From NCBI GenBank assembly GCA_001776275.1, contig MFAQ01000012.1, forward strand, positions 7,492 through 18,146: DNA of 10,655 nucleotides. The letters run 5' to 3'. Numbering within the stretch: position 1 is the first letter of the stretch; each line of letters starts with the position of its first letter. This document shows, piece by piece, positions 5,572 through 10,655 of this stretch. The position numbers and the translations under genes are program-made. Source of the stretch: Candidatus Collierbacteria bacterium RIFOXYD1_FULL_40_9. GTDB lineage: Bacteria > Patescibacteriota > Microgenomatia > UBA1400 > MFAQ01. The notes below the pieces were generated by a model, which ran no database searches, was not told where the DNA came from, and saw only the letters and a program-made list of their open reading frames with translations.

Positions 5572-5585
5572 GTACTAGATTCTGG

Positions 5586-5591
5586 TAGAAT
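5586..5591 (+). promoter_or_regulatory. -10-like element for the transglycosylase-like gene
   Basis: TAGAAT followed by seven bases and ATG 5599, without a Shine-Dalgarno. It fits the leaderless pattern. Confidence 0.45.
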
Positions 5592-5598
5592 TTGAACA

Positions 5599-6138
5599 AT
5601 GAATCCAATATTAATTGGTGGAGTAGTTTTGGCGAGCGTGGTTTCTGTCTTTGGTTTAACTAAAATTGAGGAGAAAAAGAACTTAATTAGTCCGGTGGTT
5701 TATATTTCTCCTACAATAACACCTTCACCTGTTTTTGGTACTCCGATGACAACGATAGCGGCTGAGGAAAAGACTCCTATGGCAACAGTCACACCAACAA
5801 TAAAAAAAGTGGTGAGTCCAAAACCAAAGCCGACACCGACAAAGGAGCCTTTTGAGAATGTGAGTAAATTGCTTGATAAGTATAGCGAGCAGTATGGCTT
5901 GGATGTAAATGTTGTTCGCCACCTAGCTCTATGTGAATCGGGGTTAAGAAGTAATGCTACCAATGGTAAGTACGTAGGGCTATTTCAGTATGACTCACAA
6001 ACGTGGAAGACAATAAGAGCTCAGATGAGCTTGGACACGGAGCCGGCTTTGCGATATTCGGCTGAGGAGTCTATTAAGACCACCGCATATGCCTTGTCTA
6101 AGGGTAAGAGAAGATTGTGGCCAAACTGTGTGCCCTAA
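5599..6138 (+). CDS. Membrane-anchored lytic transglycosylase-like (SLT/Rpf-like) protein
   Basis: A 179-residue envelope protein. A hydrophobic N-terminal segment (about 3-20) without an obvious cleavage site should anchor it in the membrane. Residues 31-84 form a Pro/Thr/Ser-rich linker. The C-terminal domain (about 87-179) has the lysozyme-like signature LALCESGLRSNA with the likely catalytic E113, then GLFQYDSQTW. C112 and the final WPNC (C177) could form a disulphide, as in single-domain transglycosylases of Gram-positive-type envelopes. It would cleave peptidoglycan glycan strands outside the cell. The gene is monocistronic and converges on the methyltransferase gene with a 3-bp gap. 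Confidence 0.85.
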   Translation: MNPILIGGVVLASVVSVFGLTKIEEKKNLISPVVYISPTITPSPVFGTPMTTIAAEEKTPMATVTPTIKKVVSPKPKPTPTKEPFENVSKLLDKYSEQYGLDVNVVRHLALCESGLRSNATNGKYVGLFQYDSQTWKTIRAQMSLDTEPALRYSAEESIKTTAYALSKGKRRLWPNCVP

Positions 6139-6141
6139 GTG

Positions 6142-6957
6142 CTACTTTTTGGTAGCGACAAGAATAAAGTAGCCAAATAAATTAATTTCTAAACCTTTTA
6201 GAACTGACTTGATGGCTGAGACATTGTCCCTCACCCCGGGCAAAAAAGTGAAAAACTGACCGAGGAAACCTAATAATTTGAACCTATTTTTTGAAAAGCT
6301 TAAGTTGTTGGTTTTGTCTAATTTTTTTTCTATTTTGAAGCCGGAATATACTATCTTTTGGGTCATAGTTTTGATTTCTATCATTTCCTTTAGTTTCCAG
6401 GCTGAACATAAATTTTTGGTGATTTTATTTTCTTGATTGGATTCTTCTTTTCTTGTTCTGTAGCCGTCAGCAATAATTAGTTTGCCTGTTTTTTTTAGAA
6501 CTCTGTTTGCTTCCTTTAAAAATAATTCTTTGGGGTATGAATGACAAATACTTTCGATACCAAAAATAACATCGAAGTAGTTGTCTTTGAAACTGGTTTT
6601 GGTGTAATCCATGACCTCGAAGCGTGTGAGGTCTGAGACCTCTCTTTTGCTGGCATTTGCTTTGGCTTGTTGGATTTGCTCTGGTACCAGAGAGATGCCG
6701 AAGAGCATAGCCTTTGTCTTTTCTGCTAGATAAATACCGGCACCACCAACACCACAACCGGCGTCGAGAACCTTCATCTCCTTTTTTATTTTGCCTAACT
6801 TAATTAGAATTTTGTATTGGTTTTCGATGGACTGGTTTAGGCTTTTGGTCTTTTTGCTATCGATGCCGAAGTGGAGACCTAATGTCTTATTGTTGTACCA
6901 AAAATATTTGTATAGCCAGTTGCTGCGATTGTAGTAGGAAACGATCCTGTCTTGCAT
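6142..6957 (-). CDS. SAM-dependent methyltransferase (class I, small-molecule type)
   Basis: A 271-residue cytoplasmic methyltransferase. Motif I is VLDAGCGVGG (63-72), followed by the acidic-strand region LFGISLVPEQIQQAKANA, then FEVMDYTKTSF, then the FDVIFGIESICHS segment of motif IV, and the GKLIIADGY strand. The N-terminus (IVSYYNRSNWLYKYFWYNNKTLGLHFG) resembles the lid of sterol or tocopherol C-methyltransferase-like enzymes, which act on small lipophilic substrates. The substrate here is unknown. Its ATG lies directly against the stop of the upstream VOC gene (6957/6958), so both are probably one operon. Confidence 0.87.
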   Translation of the reverse strand: MQDRIVSYYNRSNWLYKYFWYNNKTLGLHFGIDSKKTKSLNQSIENQYKILIKLGKIKKEMKVLDAGCGVGGAGIYLAEKTKAMLFGISLVPEQIQQAKANASKREVSDLTRFEVMDYTKTSFKDNYFDVIFGIESICHSYPKELFLKEANRVLKKTGKLIIADGYRTRKEESNQENKITKNLCSAWKLKEMIEIKTMTQKIVYSGFKIEKKLDKTNNLSFSKNRFKLLGFLGQFFTFLPGVRDNVSAIKSVLKGLEINLFGYFILVATKK

Positions 6958-7395
6958 TTATTTTTTTGCGGTGCAGTTGAACATCCACTGGACGCCAAAC
7001 TTATCACAAAGTGAGCCGTAGTAGTCTCCCCAGAACATGTCTTGCATGGGCATTTCTACCTTGCCCCCTTCCGAGAGAGCAGCAAAGAGCTTATCTGTTT
7101 CTTCCCTAGTATCTGGGTTTAACATGATATAGACATTGTTACCGAAGTTGAGCTTAAAACCCATAGATTCTGGGGCGTCGGTACCGTGCAGCGAGTGACC
7201 ACCAAGTATGGGTAGTTCGATATGCATGACGAGATTTTTGTCTTCTTCTGGGAGAGGAGGTTGACCGGGTTGTGCAGGGACTTGACCCAAACGCATAATC
7301 TCCCCTACGTATTCACCACCAAAAACTGATTTGTAAAAGGAGAAAGCTTGTTCGGTTTCTCTTTTGAAATTTAGATAAGTGCTGACTTTGGACAT
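6958..7395 (-). CDS. VOC-family (PhnB-like glyoxalase fold) protein
   Basis: A 145-residue protein of the vicinal-oxygen-chelate fold. It starts VSTYLNFKRETEQAFSFYKSVFGGE, the hallmark of PhnB-like proteins, and continues with LVMHIELPILGGHSLHGTDAPE, NNVYIMLNPDTREETDKLFAALSEGGKVEMPMQDMFWGDYYGSLCDKFGVQWMFN. The last segment, with its WGDYYGSLCDKFGVQW core, is the conserved C-terminal strand of the family. Most PhnB-like members have no proven activity; some bind metal or act on small molecules. It is first in a two-gene unit with the methyltransferase. A TACAAT lies five bases before the ATG. Confidence 0.9.
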   Translation of the reverse strand: MSKVSTYLNFKRETEQAFSFYKSVFGGEYVGEIMRLGQVPAQPGQPPLPEEDKNLVMHIELPILGGHSLHGTDAPESMGFKLNFGNNVYIMLNPDTREETDKLFAALSEGGKVEMPMQDMFWGDYYGSLCDKFGVQWMFNCTAKK

Positions 7396-7400
7396 AGATT

Positions 7401-7406
7401 ATTGTA
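7401..7406 (-). promoter_or_regulatory. -10-like element of the VOC/methyltransferase unit
   Basis: The minus strand reads TACAAT five bases before ATG 7395. It lies right behind the terminator of the upstream 127-aa gene, as expected for a new transcription unit. Confidence 0.45.
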
Positions 7407-7407
7407 A

Positions 7408-7432
7408 CAAAAATAGAGCCCATGAGGGCTCT
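7408..7432 (-). terminator. Rho-independent terminator of the 127-aa gene
   Basis: On the minus strand AGAGCCC-TCAT-GGGCTCT (7-bp perfect stem, 7415-7432) is followed by ATTTTTG. It starts five bases after the stop of the gene at 7437. The T-tract is on the minus strand, so it serves that gene. Confidence 0.85.
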
Positions 7433-7436
7433 TTAG

Positions 7437-7820
7437 TTAAGTGATCGACGGACCGTAAACGACTGACAGCCAACTGGTGGACATGATCAGGTTGTAACCT
7501 CGATCCTCTTTCCATTGGGACATGGTGGTTGCGGATAGAGTCTGGAAAAGAGCAATGGCATCTGATCTATCTTTTGCACTTCTGTCGAACAGACTAACGG
7601 TGCCCGTGACAACAACATCCGGATAACCAGTGGACCAGCAAACTGATCTTTCGTCCTCGATATGCATCTTAATAGAATATTCAACTCGTTCATTAAAGTG
7701 CTTTTCTGCCTCTTTTTTGATCGTGTCAGCAAGCTCCACCAAATGTGCCATATATCTTACTTCATCATCACCGGTGGGATCATCAAGTGGAAGCACTTCC
7801 ATTGTAAACAATATTGTCAT
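7437..7820 (-). CDS. Unrecognised 127-aa protein
   Basis: I do not recognise this protein. It has no signal peptide or membrane segment. Visible features are an acidic N-terminal part (PLDDPTGDDEVRYM), a helix about residues 25-43 (HLVELADTIKKEAEKHFNE), and a likely beta strand stretch (VEYSIKMHIE, then PDVVVTGTVSLFDR). A second helix (SDAIALFQTLSATTMSQW) and a final strand end in VVYGPSIT. An alpha/beta fold is likely. It has a strong Shine-Dalgarno and its own terminator, so it is a single-gene unit. Its wording looks less A/T-biased in codon choice than its neighbours, so transfer is possible. Confidence 0.7.
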   Translation of the reverse strand: MTILFTMEVLPLDDPTGDDEVRYMAHLVELADTIKKEAEKHFNERVEYSIKMHIEDERSVCWSTGYPDVVVTGTVSLFDRSAKDRSDAIALFQTLSATTMSQWKEDRGYNLIMSTSWLSVVYGPSIT

Positions 7821-7826
7821 TTGGTT

Positions 7827-7834
7827 CTCTCCTT
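7827..7834 (-). promoter_or_regulatory. Shine-Dalgarno of the 127-aa gene
   Basis: The minus strand reads AAGGAGAG with six bases to ATG 7820, a near-ideal ribosome-binding site. A possible -10 (TAAAAT, 7853-7858) lies upstream, giving a short leader. Confidence 0.8.
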
Positions 7835-7842
7835 ATGTGAAT

Positions 7843-7874
7843 TTGCTCGACTATTTTATCATAAATACTATAAG
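7843..7874 (+). promoter_or_regulatory. Promoter of the GIY-YIG gene
   Basis: TTGCTC (7843-7848) is 17 bases from TACTAT (7866-7871); the overlapping TATAAG (7869-7874) is seven bases from ATG 7882. Either reading gives a leaderless or nearly leaderless mRNA. The region is divergent with the 127-aa gene. Confidence 0.5.
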
Positions 7875-7881
7875 ATTACTA

Positions 7882-8136
7882 ATGATCTGGTGGGTATATA
7901 TGCTAAAAACAAACGCGGGGAGCCTATACACCGGAATTACAAACAACTTAGAACGGAGACTAAAAAGACACCGAGAAGGAAAGGGGGCAAAGTATTTAAG
8001 GGGTTTTCCTAACTTTGAACTTGTTTATACAGAAAACGCACAGAACCGGAGTGAAGCTCTAAAAAGGGAAGCAGCAATCAAGAAAATGACCAAAGTGGCA
8101 AAGGAGAAGCTGATTGAGGCGAATTTAGTCGTCTAG
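7882..8136 (+). CDS. GIY-YIG nuclease domain protein (UPF0213-like)
   Basis: An 84-residue single-domain protein of the GIY-YIG superfamily. The paired motifs are WVYML (Y6) and LYTG (Y16), followed by NLERRLKRH with the likely catalytic R25 and SEALKREAAIKK with the metal-ligand candidate E63. This is the standard YhbQ/UPF0213 architecture and length. Such proteins are DNA-binding nucleases of poorly known role, possibly in repair. I chose ATG 7882 because the motif begins four residues later and the promoter fits; the frame is open further upstream but runs across the neighbouring gene's start. Its last 12 bases overlap the convergent lipoprotein gene. Confidence 0.9.
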   Translation: MIWWVYMLKTNAGSLYTGITNNLERRLKRHREGKGAKYLRGFPNFELVYTENAQNRSEALKREAAIKKMTKVAKEKLIEANLVV

Positions 8137-8358
8137 ATCGGAGAAGTCTTCTTCGACGATAGTAGTGGCTTTGAGTTCCGCTTCTATGGTGTCCATGGAG
8201 TTATCTTGACTAATTGTGGGCGTGGAACTGGGAGTCACTTGAGTGTTATTTGGAGTATCAGTTTTGACCTCAGTATTTAAGAGGCTGTTTAGACTACAAG
8301 CCGAGAAAAAAACCGAGGATAACAAAAGCAGAGAGACTTTTTTGAAATTGTTTTTCAT
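8125..8358 (-). CDS. Small lipoprotein, function unknown
   Basis: A 77-residue protein with a type II signal peptide: basic start MKNNFKK, hydrophobic core VSLLLLSSVFF, then the lipobox-like FSAC with C21 as the lipidated residue. The mature part is Ser/Thr/Asn-rich and ends in an acidic tail (VEEDFSDLDD). It should be anchored on the outer face of the membrane. There is no recognisable domain. It follows the coiled-coil gene after four bases, so the two are likely co-transcribed and may work together at the envelope. It overlaps the GIY-YIG gene by 12 bp tail to tail. Confidence 0.75.
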   Translation of the reverse strand: MKNNFKKVSLLLLSSVFFSACSLNSLLNTEVKTDTPNNTQVTPSSTPTISQDNSMDTIEAELKATTIVEEDFSDLDD

Positions 8359-8362
8359 GAGA

Positions 8363-8878
8363 TTATTTTGGCTGGGCTGACTTTAGTAACTTAACCGTGT
8401 CGTTTATTAACTTTATGGTGTCGACAAAGGCTAAACGAGCTTTTTGGGCTGTGTCTCTGGCTGCTTTGGCTGCATCTTTTTGATCCTCCCAATCGACAGG
8501 ATCGATGGCTTTAAACTGGGAAACAGCGCTGTCTGCTAAGGTTTTGGCTTGCTGGAGCATGTCTTTTGCTTCCTGCAACTTGGCTTTGGCAGCAGTCGTA
8601 TCTTTGTTTGTGGTAGCGGTAATACGAGACTCGAGTTTGGTTATGATGTTGTTTAGCCGGGTATAGTAGGCGTCAAAGCGAGTTTGTAGTCTGGTGCCGT
8701 GAGCTTCTAATCTCTCGGAGCGACTTTCTTGTCTTTTTTCTTTTACCTCTTGGCGTCTTTCCTCGCGATTTTCTGCTCTCTCTTGGTGGGTTTCAATTTT
8801 GTCCTGGAGGTTGGCTAGAGCTGGTGTAGCAAAAAGAACCAGGGCTAGTGCCGGAACTAGAAAGTTTATTTTTTTCAT
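8363..8878 (-). CDS. Secreted helical (coiled-coil) protein
   Basis: A 171-residue exported protein. The signal peptide is MKKINFLVPALALVLFATPALA, with probable cleavage after A22. Residues about 24-85 are extremely rich in Glu, Arg and Gln (HQERAENREERRQEVKEKRQ), as in a long charged helix. Residues about 95-168 form further helices rich in Ala and Lys. No enzyme motif is seen. I chose ATG 8878, since the longer reading adds 25 residues that would bury the signal peptide. A TATAAT lies 25 bases upstream. Similar short exported helical proteins are common in CPR genomes and have no assigned role. Confidence 0.8.
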   Translation of the reverse strand: MKKINFLVPALALVLFATPALANLQDKIETHQERAENREERRQEVKEKRQESRSERLEAHGTRLQTRFDAYYTRLNNIITKLESRITATTNKDTTAAKAKLQEAKDMLQQAKTLADSAVSQFKAIDPVDWEDQKDAAKAARDTAQKARLAFVDTIKLINDTVKLLKSAQPK

Positions 8879-8903
8879 AGTTTGTTTTTTTGGTAATGAA
8901 GGT

Positions 8904-8909
8904 ATTATA
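8904..8909 (-). promoter_or_regulatory. -10 element of the coiled-coil/lipoprotein unit
   Basis: The minus strand reads TATAAT, 25 bases before ATG 8878, predicting a leader of about 20 nt with no clear Shine-Dalgarno. It differs from the leaderless spacing seen elsewhere and supports the shorter start. Confidence 0.5.
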
Positions 8910-8918
8910 GAGGAAAAA

Positions 8919-8947
8919 TTTAAACTTAGCATATGATGGTGTATAAT
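8919..8947 (+). promoter_or_regulatory. Promoter of the NAD gene pair
   Basis: TTTAAA (8919-8924) and a perfect TATAAT (8942-8947) are 17 bases apart. ATG 8955 follows seven bases after the -10, so the transcript would start on or next to the start codon. Confidence 0.6.
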
Positions 8948-8954
8948 AGACACT

Positions 8955-9470
8955 ATGAAGACTAAGTATGTCTACCTGGGGAGGTTCGCTCCGTTTCATA
9001 ACGGTCACAATCTTCTGCTGTCAGAAATGGTAAATAGGTATGGACCTGACAAAATACTTGTACTAATTGGGTCAACTAACACCATAAACTGGAGAACTCC
9101 ATATACATATGAAGACAGGAAGCAGATCATAAGGATAAGCTTTCCCACTGTGGAAATACTCCCCCTGCCTGATGGTAAACCAAACTTGGAGTACTTTGAC
9201 GGAACTACAAATGAAGCGTGGCTTGATAGCATAGAAGCAATAGCAAAGGCGAGAAAGGAAAGGTATGTTTTTTGTGGAGGGGATAAAGCGGATTTGGAGG
9301 TATTGGCTCAAAGATTTGAAACCAAAGTAGAGATAAGCCGAGAAGTTTTGGTAGTTTCAGCAACACAAATACGAGAGTTGCTTGTCAAAAAAGATTATGA
9401 GAGGTTGAGTAAGTTTGTTGACCCAAAGGCAACAGAAATAATTATTAAGAAGTTTAAAAGTTTTATATGA
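8955..9470 (+). CDS. Nicotinamide/nicotinate mononucleotide adenylyltransferase-like protein
   Basis: A 171-residue cytidylyltransferase-fold nucleotidyltransferase. The nucleotide-binding signature is GRFAPFHNGHNLLL with H15 and H18 (the HxGH-type motif is NGH here). Then come LVLIGSTNTINWRTPYTYEDRKQII, matching the NadM segment with R47 and R55, and the C-terminal VSATQIRELL (the ISxTxxR motif, R140). NadM-type enzymes transfer AMP from ATP to NMN or NaMN, giving NAD or NaAD. The next gene is NAD synthetase, overlapping by 4 bp (ATGA), which supports a NaMN to NaAD role. A different adenylyl- or cytidylyltransferase substrate cannot be excluded. Confidence 0.85.
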   Translation: MKTKYVYLGRFAPFHNGHNLLLSEMVNRYGPDKILVLIGSTNTINWRTPYTYEDRKQIIRISFPTVEILPLPDGKPNLEYFDGTTNEAWLDSIEAIAKARKERYVFCGGDKADLEVLAQRFETKVEISREVLVVSATQIRELLVKKDYERLSKFVDPKATEIIIKKFKSFI

Positions 9471-10655
9471 AAATTGGACTTGCACAAATAGAGGTAAAAC
9501 CTCTTGAAGTAGAAAAAAACCTGGAAAAAATTTTAAGCTACATTGAAAAGGCAAAAAAAGCAGGGCTTGAGGTGGTGGTTTTCCCAGAAATGGCTGTTGG
9601 TGGCTACTTAGTCGGTGATGAATGGGAAAATGAAGATTACATAGATAAATTACTTCAGGCAAATGAAGACATAAAAAATCATTCCGGGGGGATTGTAGTT
9701 ATTTGGGGAAATGTAGATGTAGACAGACTCAAAAAAAATGAAGATGGTAGATGGCGAAAATATAACGCTGGCTTTGTAGCATCGGATGGTGAATGGGTTG
9801 TAGGTGGTGTGGGAGCGGGAAAAACTTACAAAACATTGATGCCGAAGTACAGGGAGTTTGATGATGAGAGGCACTTTTGCTCGCTGCAAAAATATGCAAG
9901 TGATGAAGGAAAAGAAATAAGCAATCTGCTAAAACCATTTGAAATTTGCGACAGAAAAATAGGAGTGATGATGTGTGAGGATATGTGGAGTGATGACTAC
10001 ACGATAAGCCCAACCGAAGTGCTAGTTAATAATGGGGTTGAAATGATTATTAACTTGTCCTGCTCACCTTGGACAATAGGTAAAAATGATAAGCGACACA
10101 GAGTGGTAAAGACAAGAGTGGCTGAGTCTAAGACACCTTTTTTGTACTGCAACAACGTAGGAATACAAAATAACGGCAAAAATATTTTTGTCTTTGATGG
10201 CGGAAGCACGATTTATAATACGGAAGGAAAAATAACGGGAGAGCTTGAGTCTTTTGAAGAAGGGCTACTAATTTATGACGACCAAAAAGAAGCCAGCCAG
10301 AAAGAATTAAAAAAAGACGACACGACAGCAGAGTTGTGGAGAGGTATAGTTTACGGATTGAAAAAGTTTTTGGAAAAGATTGGTGTGGAAAAGATTGTTA
10401 TTGGTCTTAGTGGCGGTATCGACTCGTCGGTGGTGGCATGTCTTTTGGTTTCGGCTTTGGGCAAAGAAAGGATTGTCGGAATAAATATGCCGTCGCAGTT
10501 TAACTCTGATTTGACTAAAACGGCGGCTAAGAAACTAGCTGAAAACCTTGGTGTTACCTATAAAATAATTCCAATTTCTGAGTCGGTTGAGCTGACTGTA
10601 AAACAGTTAACAAGTGCCGGGTTTGAGCTTTCGGAGCTTGCGATTGAAAATATCC
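9467..10655 (+). CDS. nadE: Glutamine-dependent NAD+ synthetase (partial, cut by window end)
   Basis: 396 codons are visible and the gene runs off the window; the family is usually about 540-570 residues. The N-terminal nitrilase-type glutaminase domain (about 1-270) has the triad E41 (VVFPEM), K122 (YKTLMPKY) and C170 (MMCEDMW), which frees ammonia from glutamine. The C-terminal synthetase domain shows the ATP pyrophosphatase loop GLSGGIDSS (313-321). It converts NaAD to NAD using ATP and the channelled ammonia. ATG 9467 overlaps the stop of the adenylyltransferase gene (ATGA), so the two consecutive pathway steps are co-translated. Confidence 0.95.
   Translation, partial: MKIGLAQIEVKPLEVEKNLEKILSYIEKAKKAGLEVVVFPEMAVGGYLVGDEWENEDYIDKLLQANEDIKNHSGGIVVIWGNVDVDRLKKNEDGRWRKYNAGFVASDGEWVVGGVGAGKTYKTLMPKYREFDDERHFCSLQKYASDEGKEISNLLKPFEICDRKIGVMMCEDMWSDDYTISPTEVLVNNGVEMIINLSCSPWTIGKNDKRHRVVKTRVAESKTPFLYCNNVGIQNNGKNIFVFDGGSTIYNTEGKITGELESFEEGLLIYDDQKEASQKELKKDDTTAELWRGIVYGLKKFLEKIGVEKIVIGLSGGIDSSVVACLLVSALGKERIVGINMPSQFNSDLTKTAAKKLAENLGVTYKIIPISESVELTVKQLTSAGFELSELAIENI

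Noticed and set aside
6141..6156. GCTAC/GTAGC hairpin at the convergent 3' ends as a terminator
   Set aside because: Only five weak pairs with a T-rich loop and located inside the end of the methyltransferase gene; not convincing.
7630..7881. Long upstream extension of the GIY-YIG frame
   Set aside because: It runs antisense through the 127-aa gene and its Shine-Dalgarno, and the domain begins at ATG 7882.
9005..10209. Several minus-strand frames of 70-101 codons opposite the NAD genes
   Set aside because: Both NAD genes are unmistakable on the plus strand; the opposite frames have no motif, start signal or domain.
1..10655. CRISPR array, toxin-antitoxin pair or diversity-generating retroelement
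   Set aside because: No regularly spaced direct repeats, no reverse transcriptase, and no recognisable toxin or antitoxin gene were found.

Overview
The window looks like a piece of a Candidate Phyla Radiation (Patescibacteria) genome. This is inferred from compact gene packing, moderately AT-rich sequence, short single-domain enzymes, UPF0213-type GIY-YIG and P-loop/NUDIX genes, and many start codons that sit 6-7 bases downstream of a -10-like hexamer with no Shine-Dalgarno. TGA is used as a normal stop (for example at 2915-2917 and 9468-9470), which argues against the recoded Gracilibacteria/Absconditabacteria. The exact lineage cannot be fixed from the sequence alone.

Region 1 (1-1850) is a mobile or recombining locus. 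A large serine recombinase gene (start at 219) sits between two perfect 70-bp, GC-rich inverted repeats (44-113 and 1650-1719). The right repeat ends on the 3' end of a tRNA-Gln(CUG) gene on the minus strand. The recombinase frame has no stop of its own: it runs through the repeat, antisense through the tRNA, and stops inside the 3' end of the hpt gene. The first ~45 bases of the window resemble the 3' end of the same recombinase gene, so a second related recombinase probably lies just to the left.

Region 2 (1800-5142) holds nucleotide salvage and house-cleaning genes: hypoxanthine phosphoribosyltransferase (minus), then a P-loop kinase-like protein overlapping a NUDIX hydrolase, followed by an M14-type metallopeptidase. 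An AHSA1/SRPBCC protein (minus) is divergent from a small membrane protein plus a MazG-like NTP pyrophosphatase.

Region 3 (5143-7820) has a conserved 100-aa hypothetical gene with a classical promoter and Shine-Dalgarno, a membrane-anchored lytic-transglycosylase-like protein, an abutting VOC-protein/methyltransferase pair on the minus strand, and an unrecognised 127-aa gene with a strong Shine-Dalgarno and its own terminator.

Region 4 (7882-10655) has a GIY-YIG endonuclease, a two-gene minus-strand envelope unit (secreted coiled-coil protein and lipoprotein), and a divergent NAD unit: an NMN/nicotinate-mononucleotide adenylyltransferase-like gene overlapping by 4 bp a glutamine-dependent NAD synthetase that is cut by the window end. 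The last two would catalyse consecutive steps to NAD. No gene-free stretch over 300 bases exists. No CRISPR array, rRNA or insertion sequence with a DDE transposase was seen.
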